29,751 bases of DNA from the NCBI GenBank assembly GCA_965263065.1, contig CBDHGH010000002.1, positions 1-29,751 of the forward strand, read 5' to 3'. Shown here one piece after another: positions 25,051 through 29,751 of this stretch. Source of the stretch: TK10-74A sp965263065. GTDB lineage: Bacteria > Chloroflexota > Dehalococcoidia > Bin125. The notes beneath the pieces are model-generated. The model was not told the origin of the DNA, did no database searches, and was given only the letters and a program-made list of their open reading frames with translations. Every line of letters starts with the position of its first letter. Position 1 is the stretch's first letter. A program made the translations under genes and the position numbers.

Positions 25051-25671
25051 ATGACGCCCTCGACCCTGGTGGGCTGGATCGTCATCGGTGCGGCAGTGCT
25101 GACTGCGGCGGGCCTGGCGCTGGTCGTGACGCTGGCGGCGCTGCTGCTCACGGGCGGGCCCAATCTCGCGCCCGTCTGCGGGGACCGCACGCTCGATCTC
25201 GCGCCCTCGCCCGACCTCAGCTTCGACACGCGCTGGGACGGCTTCGACAGCTTCCTGGAGACCGGCGTCCCCGACGCGCTGGACCTGGAGGAGGGCGTCG
25301 TCACGGCGCGGGCGCGGGCGTTCCTGGAGGCGGAACCCGAGTTCGACGCGATCCACGATGTCGTCATCTGCTTCTTCGGCCCGCCCGATGCGGCCAGCCT
25401 CGGCTACGCCGAGGTCCGGGGCCGCGTCGACCTACCCGCCGGGAGCGGCATCGGCGCGACGATCCGCGGCCGCATCGACCTCGGCGGGACGCAGCCGGTG
25501 CTCGACCTCACGCGGATGGAGGTGGGCAACCTGCCCGTGTTCCTGACGGCGGGGGTGCAGGAGGAGATCGAGGGCGCCGTGAACGCGGCGCTCGCCGGCG
25601 TCGATCTCCAGCATCACTACAACCTGGAGTTCCGGGAAGGCTTCGCGCGCATCATCGGCCAGCCGCGCTAG
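25051..25671 (+). CDS. Membrane-anchored protein of unknown function
   Basis: A 206-residue protein with one N-terminal hydrophobic helix (about 5-35), either a signal-anchor or uncleaved signal, and an extracytoplasmic domain. Repeating beta-strand text (VRGRVDLPAG, IRGRIDLGGT, PVLDLTRMEVGNLP) followed by a C-terminal amphipathic helix (QEEIEGAVNAALAG) faintly resembles lipid-binding LmeA/TULIP-like proteins. That is only an impression. There are two cysteines (about 43 and 108) that could pair outside the cell. No ribosome binding site is clear at ATG 25051. Confidence 0.75.
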   Translation: MTPSTLVGWIVIGAAVLTAAGLALVVTLAALLLTGGPNLAPVCGDRTLDLAPSPDLSFDTRWDGFDSFLETGVPDALDLEEGVVTARARAFLEAEPEFDAIHDVVICFFGPPDAASLGYAEVRGRVDLPAGSGIGATIRGRIDLGGTQPVLDLTRMEVGNLPVFLTAGVQEEIEGAVNAALAGVDLQHHYNLEFREGFARIIGQPR

Positions 25672-25744
25672 CGGTGGCGGATCGGCCGACAATGCGGGAT
25701 AGGCTGCCAGGACATCGCGATGGCGAGCGGCGGGCAGCGGGGGG

Positions 25745-27196
25745 ATGCATCGCGTGCCGACAGCTCGATTCCTGGGACTGACCGCGATCGCCCTGCTGGG
25801 CGTGCTAGCGGTCGCCTGTGTCAGCAGGGACGTCCCGGCCGGGGACGCGCCGGAGGCGGTGGACCCGCCGGATGCAGCGGCCGCGGTCGCCAGCGACGAG
25901 GTCGCGGCGGCCGACCCGCCCGACGCGGCGACGCCCGCGGCGCCCGCGCCCAGCGCGAGCGAGGAGGAGGACTCGGACGTCGTGGCGGGGGCGGACGCGG
26001 ACGATCCGGCGTCGGAGGAGGACACCGCTGACGCAGCGCCCGAAGACCCGCCGCCCGAAGACCCGCCGCCCGAGGATGCGCCGGACAACGCCGTCGCCGA
26101 CGACGCTCCCGAGGAAGTCGTGGAAGCCGAGGCCGATGACACAACCGCCGACGACGAGACCGCCGCCGAAGAGCCCGCGGTCGATGTCGCAGAAGCCGAC
26201 GACACGCCCGCCGATGACCCAACCGCGGATGTCGCGCCCGCCGTCGACACGCCGGCCGACGACGCGGAGGCAGCCGCCCCCGCCGAAGACGAAGCCGACG
26301 CACCGAACCAAACGCCCGCAGCGGTCACCCGCACGTGGGCCGACAGCCTGCCGATGGCGGACAGCCTCGCGATGGCGGAGCCCCCGGAGGTCGTCGTCGA
26401 GCCGCGCCGCCCCCTGATCGCGCTCGACGCGGGGCACGGTGGAAACGAGACCGGCGCCTCCGCCTTCGGGGTGGTGGAACGGGAGTCGAATCTCGAGTTC
26501 GCCTTTCGCGTGGAGTCGCTGCTGCAGGAGGCGGGATTCGACGTGCTGCTGACGCGGCGCACGCGCGATCGCACCCGTGACATCACCGCGGAGTACCCCG
26601 ATGCCCCCGACTTCGTGGTCAACCGGCCGGACCTGCAAGCGCGCGTCGACTTGGCCAATGAGGCCGGGGCCGATCTCTTCGTCTCGATCCACTCCAACGG
26701 CGCCAACGATGCGCGCGCGTCCGGGGTCGAGGTGTACTGGAACGGCCAGCGACCCCACGCCGCGGCGAACGAGCGGCTGGCGCTGGCGCTCCAGGAGTCG
26801 ATCTTGGGGTCGCTGCGGAGCATGGCGGGCTATCGGGCCTGGGACCGCGGCATCCGCGAGGACAGCTGCTGGGAGACCTCGCGCTGGACCGGGGAATGCA
26901 GCGCCCTCTTCCTGCTGGGCCCATCCACCGAGATCGAGCGGGAGCGGGTGGTCGCTCTCGCGCTGAACCCGGCGGCGCTCGGCTTCGCGCCCGGCCAGGA
27001 CGTCTTGCGGTCGCGGCCCACGCAGATGCCGGCCGCGCTGCTGGAGTTGCTGTTCATCACGAACGAGTGGGAGGCGGGCGTGCTGAAGAATGAGATCGCA
27101 CGCCAGGCGATCGCGGTCGGCATCGTGCAGGGCATCGAGCGCTACTTCGCCGAGACCGCCGCTCTCGCCGATGGGGATGCGGACGGGGCGAGCTAG
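25745..27196 (+). CDS. N-acetylmuramoyl-L-alanine amidase (Amidase_3), lipoprotein with long acidic linker
   Basis: A 483-residue peptidoglycan amidase that would cut the bond between muramic acid and the stem peptide. The lipoprotein signal ends LAVAC (Cys25). Residues about 30-215 are a low-complexity linker of Ala, Asp, Glu, Pro and Val, including EDPPPEDPPPED encoded by a perfect 15-bp DNA repeat (26042-26071). The catalytic domain starts PLIALDAGHGG. Zinc ligands are His231, Glu245 (GVVERESN) and His316 (SIHSNGA), and the catalytic Glu434 is in LLELLFITN. An insert before the last motif has two cysteines (SCWETSRWTGEC). The linker may span the wall or keep the enzyme away from the membrane. 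ATG 25745 begins a good signal peptide. Confidence 0.9.
   Translation: MHRVPTARFLGLTAIALLGVLAVACVSRDVPAGDAPEAVDPPDAAAAVASDEVAAADPPDAATPAAPAPSASEEEDSDVVAGADADDPASEEDTADAAPEDPPPEDPPPEDAPDNAVADDAPEEVVEAEADDTTADDETAAEEPAVDVAEADDTPADDPTADVAPAVDTPADDAEAAAPAEDEADAPNQTPAAVTRTWADSLPMADSLAMAEPPEVVVEPRRPLIALDAGHGGNETGASAFGVVERESNLEFAFRVESLLQEAGFDVLLTRRTRDRTRDITAEYPDAPDFVVNRPDLQARVDLANEAGADLFVSIHSNGANDARASGVEVYWNGQRPHAAANERLALALQESILGSLRSMAGYRAWDRGIREDSCWETSRWTGECSALFLLGPSTEIERERVVALALNPAALGFAPGQDVLRSRPTQMPAALLELLFITNEWEAGVLKNEIARQAIAVGIVQGIERYFAETAALADGDADGAS
26042..26071 (+). repeat. 15-bp direct repeat in the amidase linker
   Basis: GAAGACCCGCCGCCC occurs twice in tandem, encoding EDPPP twice, with a third degenerate copy after it. 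It sits in the acidic low-complexity linker of the amidase. Confidence 0.7.
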
Positions 27197-27300
27197 CAGC
27201 CGGGCGATTCGCTAGCCTGCGCACACAATCGGATCAGGCGGGCTCCCGGGCGACACCGCGGCCGGGATCGCGGACCGCGTGCTCCGGCGAGGAGGCTCCG

Positions 27301-28449
27301 ATGCCGCGCGACCATCTGTACTACTCGTGTGACTCTCACTTCGTCGAGGCGCCGGAGGTCTTCGCGGGGCTGGAGGCCGACTTCGGGGAGCGCGCGCCGC
27401 TGATCGTGCAGGACCCGCCGGGCCGGGAGGGGATCTACGTGCTCTTCCCGCAGTCGCCGGTGTCGGTGCCGGTGGGACGCTTCGGCATCGCGGGCGCGCG
27501 GCTGGACCTGCCCGAGACGCAGGAGCGGATGAAGCACGGCTGGGAGCAGATCAATCCCGGCGTGCGCGATCCCGTCGCCCGGCTCGAGGAGCAACGGCAG
27601 GACGGCATCGTGGGCGAGGTGATGTACCCCAGCATCAACATGCTGGCCTTCTCGCACCCCGACCGCGAGATGGTGCAGGCGCTCTTCCAGCGGCACAACG
27701 ACTGGGTCGCCGACTACCAGAGCCACGCCCCCGAGCGCCTGATTGGCGCGGCCTGCCTGCCCCTGCCCGACGTTCCCGAGTCGATCGCGGAGTTGCAGCG
27801 CGGCCTGACGAAGGGGCTGCGCGCCTTCGCGATCCCCTGCACCGCCCCGCCGTCGCTGCCCTACAGCGACCCGCACTACGAGCCCTTCTGGTCGGCCGCG
27901 GAGGAGGCGGGCGTGCCAGTGACGCTGCACATCTTCTGCGGAGCGGAGTGGGGCATGAGCCTGCCGGCCTACTGGAACCAAGTGTCGGCCTACGCGCTGG
28001 CGCTGGCGGGCGTGGCCTGGTCGGCGGAGACGCTGATCACGGGCGGCGTCTTCGCGCGGCACCCGAAGCTGAAGGTGGTCTTCGCGGAGTGGGAGACGGG
28101 CTGGGTCGCGCACTGGCTGCAGCGGCTCGACCACGCGGCGTACCGCACGCCCAAGGAATGCTCGCCGGACATGACGGAGCCGCCGTCGTTCTACTTCGGC
28201 CGCAACTGTTACGTCACGTTCGAGGACGACGAGATCGGCCTGCGCACGCGCGACCTGATCGGCGTCGATCGGATGATGTGGGGCAACGACTACCCCCACC
28301 ACGACTCGATCTGGCCGAACAGCATGCCGATCCTCGATCGGATCATGGCGGGAGTCGCCGACGACGAGGAGCAGCGCATGACGTGGGACAACGTCATCGC
28401 GCTGTACGGCATCGACGCCGCGAAGCTGCGCGCGTCGCTGGACGACTGA
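27301..28449 (+). CDS. Amidohydrolase family protein (Amidohydrolase_2, TIM barrel)
   Basis: A 382-residue metal-dependent hydrolase or decarboxylase of the aminocarboxymuconate-semialdehyde decarboxylase/o-pyrocatechuate decarboxylase group. The N-terminal metal motif is YSCDSHFVE (Asp11, His13), a third ligand is His210 (VTLHIFCG), and the late Asp330 is in MMWGNDYPHHDS. The family usually acts on aromatic acids or lactones; the substrate here is unknown. The ATG at 27301 has a strong GGAGG 5 nt upstream. It lies 53 nt ahead of the thioredoxin/NHL gene, and a -10-like TACGCT in that gap suggests separate transcription. Confidence 0.88.
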   Translation: MPRDHLYYSCDSHFVEAPEVFAGLEADFGERAPLIVQDPPGREGIYVLFPQSPVSVPVGRFGIAGARLDLPETQERMKHGWEQINPGVRDPVARLEEQRQDGIVGEVMYPSINMLAFSHPDREMVQALFQRHNDWVADYQSHAPERLIGAACLPLPDVPESIAELQRGLTKGLRAFAIPCTAPPSLPYSDPHYEPFWSAAEEAGVPVTLHIFCGAEWGMSLPAYWNQVSAYALALAGVAWSAETLITGGVFARHPKLKVVFAEWETGWVAHWLQRLDHAAYRTPKECSPDMTEPPSFYFGRNCYVTFEDDEIGLRTRDLIGVDRMMWGNDYPHHDSIWPNSMPILDRIMAGVADDEEQRMTWDNVIALYGIDAAKLRASLDD

Positions 28450-28472
28450 GCCCGGCCCCGCGCGCCCGGCGC

Positions 28473-28478
28473 TACGCT
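28473..28478 (+). promoter_or_regulatory. Putative -10 box of the thioredoxin/NHL gene
   Basis: TACGCT, 24 nt before the ATG at 28503. Similar boxes precede the other plus-strand genes here: TAAGCT (24682), TAGGCT (25700) and TAGCCT (27213). No -35 seen. Confidence 0.3.
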
Positions 28479-28502
28479 GGCGACCGAACGATGGGAGCAA
28501 CG

Positions 28503-29751
28503 ATGACCGCATCCGCGTACGGCGACGCCCCCGCGCCGCCCCTGCCTACCGACCAGGACTGGATCAACACCACCCGCCCGCTGAGCTCGGACGATGTGCG
28601 GGGGCGGCTGCTGATCCTGCACTTCTGGACCTACGCCTGAATCAACTGCCTGCATGTGCTTCCGCAGTTGCGGAAGCTCGAACGTCGCTATGCGGACGAA
28701 CTGGTGGTGGTCTCGGTGCACTCGCCGAAGTTCCCCACGGAGCGGGAGACGCCGGCGCTGCGGCAGGCGGTGCTGCGGCATCGGATCGAGCACCCCGTGC
28801 TGAACGACCGCGATTTCATGTACTGGCGCGCGTTCGGGGCGCGGGCCTGGCCCACGATGTACTTCATCGACCCGCGGGGCAACGTGATCGGCCGGCACGA
28901 GGGGGAGATCAGCGCCGAGGCCGTGGCGGGGCTGCTCGACGGCTGGATCGCCGACTACCGCCGCGACGGGGCGCTGCTCGGCGCGCCGCTGCCGCTGGAG
29001 CGGCCGGCCGACGGGGCGGCGGCGGCGTCATCGCCGATGCTCTCGTTCCCCGGCAAGGTGCACTACGACGCGGAGGGCGACCTGCTGTTCGTCGCCGACG
29101 GCAACCACGACCGCATCATCGCGGCGCGCCTGGACGGGACGGTGGAGCAGGTGATCGGCGGCCCGGCGCCCGGCTTCGCCGACGGCGGCCCGGCGGCGGC
29201 GCGCTTCGATCAGCCGCAGGGCATGGCCGTGGCCCAGGACGCCGGCGGGCGGGCGCTGTTCGTGGCGGACCTGGAGAACCACGCGATCCGCCGGATCGAC
29301 CTCGGCACATGGCAGACCACGACCGTCGCGGGCACGGGCGAACAGTCGCGCAGCCAACCGGCGCCGCGCGTCGCCGCGGGCGCGCCGCTCAATTCGCCCT
29401 GGGCCTTAGCCGCCGGTGGGGCCGCCGGCGACGACGGCACGCTCTACATCGCGATGGCGGGCTTCCACCAACTCTGGGCGCTGGACCTCGGGGCGGGGAC
29501 GATCGGCCCCTGGGCGGGGTCGCTACGCGAGGGCATCGAGGACGGGCCGCGCGCGTCGGCGGAGCTGGCGCAGCCCAGCGGTCTGTCGGTGGGGAGCGCG
29601 GGCGTCGCGTTCGCCGACAGCGAGTCGAACGCGGTGCGGCTGGCGCAGCCCGGCGACGGCGGGCGCGTCGATACCCTGATCGGCAGCGGCCTGTTCGACT
29701 TCGGCGATGCCGACGGCGGCGAGGGCGTCGCGCGATTGCAGCACCCGCTCG
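28503..29751 (+). CDS. Thioredoxin-like/NHL-repeat selenoprotein (NHLRC2-like), selenocysteine at TGA 28638-28640; 3' end outside window
   Basis: Read through one in-frame TGA, this is a 416-codon partial gene. Residues 1-45 end LILHFWTYA, then TGA (codon 46), then INCLHVLPQLRKLERRY. The related thioredoxin/NHL proteins have FWTYCCINC here, so the TGA replaces the first cysteine of the CxxC pair and gives U46-I-N-C49. The thioredoxin fold continues, with cis-Pro117 in AWPTMYFIDPRG. NHL propeller repeats start at about 184, 236, 296 and 356 (for example LFVADLENHAIRRIDL). The downstream frame has no other stop up to 29751, and conserved family sequence lies on both sides of the TGA. A SECIS-like hairpin follows it (28658-28677). 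ATG 28503 has GGGAG 5 nt upstream; ATG 28491 is in frame but weaker. Likely a cytoplasmic thiol/selenol redox protein. The main alternative, a nonsense mutation, is less likely. Confidence 0.87.
28638..28640 (+). other. Selenocysteine codon (UGA recoding site)
   Basis: TGA in frame with the start at 28503, in the sequence A-TGA-I-N-C. It replaces the N-terminal catalytic cysteine of the redox motif, the usual position for selenocysteine in UxxC proteins. Confidence 0.85.
28658..28677 (+). promoter_or_regulatory. Predicted bacterial SECIS element
   Basis: GCTTCCGC (28658-28665) and GCGGAAGC (28670-28677) form a perfect 8-bp stem closed by the tetraloop AGTT. The loop starts 25 nt after the TGA and has G as its second base. 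The general rules for bacterial SECIS elements are a short stem just after the UGA, a small loop with an early G, and a distance of roughly 16-37 nt; all are met. The stem uses CTT and TTG leucine codons, which are uncommon in this gene, where CTG and CTC dominate. A competing 7-bp pairing (28643-28649 with 28664-28670) is possible. Confidence 0.75.

Noticed and set aside
28638..28640. TGA as a nonsense mutation making the thioredoxin/NHL gene a pseudogene
   Set aside because: The frame downstream is intact for 370 codons, with conserved family residues right next to the TGA. The TGA falls precisely on a catalytic Cys position, and a suitable hairpin follows. A random stop would rarely meet all of these. 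A sequencing error remains possible.

Overview
The window is very GC-rich and densely coded, with no intergenic gap longer than about 255 bases. I saw no rRNA, tRNA, CRISPR array, insertion sequence or phage gene. Gene content (CopC/CopD copper proteins, a SlyD-type FKBP lipoprotein, archaeal-type NMN adenylyltransferase beside an ApgM-like enzyme, an Amidohydrolase_2 protein, TAnnnT-like -10 boxes) fits a free-living aerobic high-GC bacterium. Chloroflexota is my best guess, but this is inference and Actinobacteria-like lineages are not excluded.

Layout. Positions 1-7683 are all on the minus strand: a cut-off alpha/beta hydrolase, an FKBP lipoprotein, a four-gene copper cluster (5810 down to 995: His/acidic lipoprotein, CopC, beta-propeller lipoprotein, CopC-CopD-cytochrome c fusion) and ilvD. 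Positions 7754-9549 (plus) hold an ABC ATPase and its permease. Positions 9571-24488 (minus) form a central-carbon block. It holds an NADP-dependent oxidoreductase, isocitrate lyase with a clear terminator, and a branched-chain 2-oxoacid dehydrogenase operon (E3-E1alpha-E1beta-E2). It also holds a pyruvate dehydrogenase operon (homodimeric E1, E2, second E3) that continues into NMN adenylyltransferase and an ApgM-like phosphoglycerate mutase. Positions 24744-29751 (plus) hold a small acidic protein, a membrane-anchored unknown, a lipoprotein amidase with a very long acidic linker, an amidohydrolase, and a thioredoxin/NHL-repeat gene that runs off the end.

The most interesting item is that last gene. 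Its thioredoxin active site is interrupted by an in-frame TGA exactly where the family has its first catalytic cysteine (A-TGA-I-N-C against the usual C-C-I-N-C). The frame stays open for 370 codons to the window edge. A strong hairpin (8-bp stem, AGTT loop) begins 17 nt after the TGA, matching the general rules for a bacterial SECIS element. I read it as a selenocysteine (UxxC) member of the NHLRC2-like thioredoxin/NHL family; ordinary gene calling would split or lose it.

The genes connect logically. BCKDH and PDH make acyl-CoA and acetyl-CoA, and isocitrate lyase conserves acetyl-CoA carbon. NMN adenylyltransferase supplies NAD used by both E3 enzymes. IlvD serves branched-chain synthesis, opposite in direction to BCKDH. 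The copper cluster probably handles periplasmic copper for a respiratory oxidase. Both divergent junctions (around 7747 and 24627) carry palindromic -10-like sequences that could fire in both directions.
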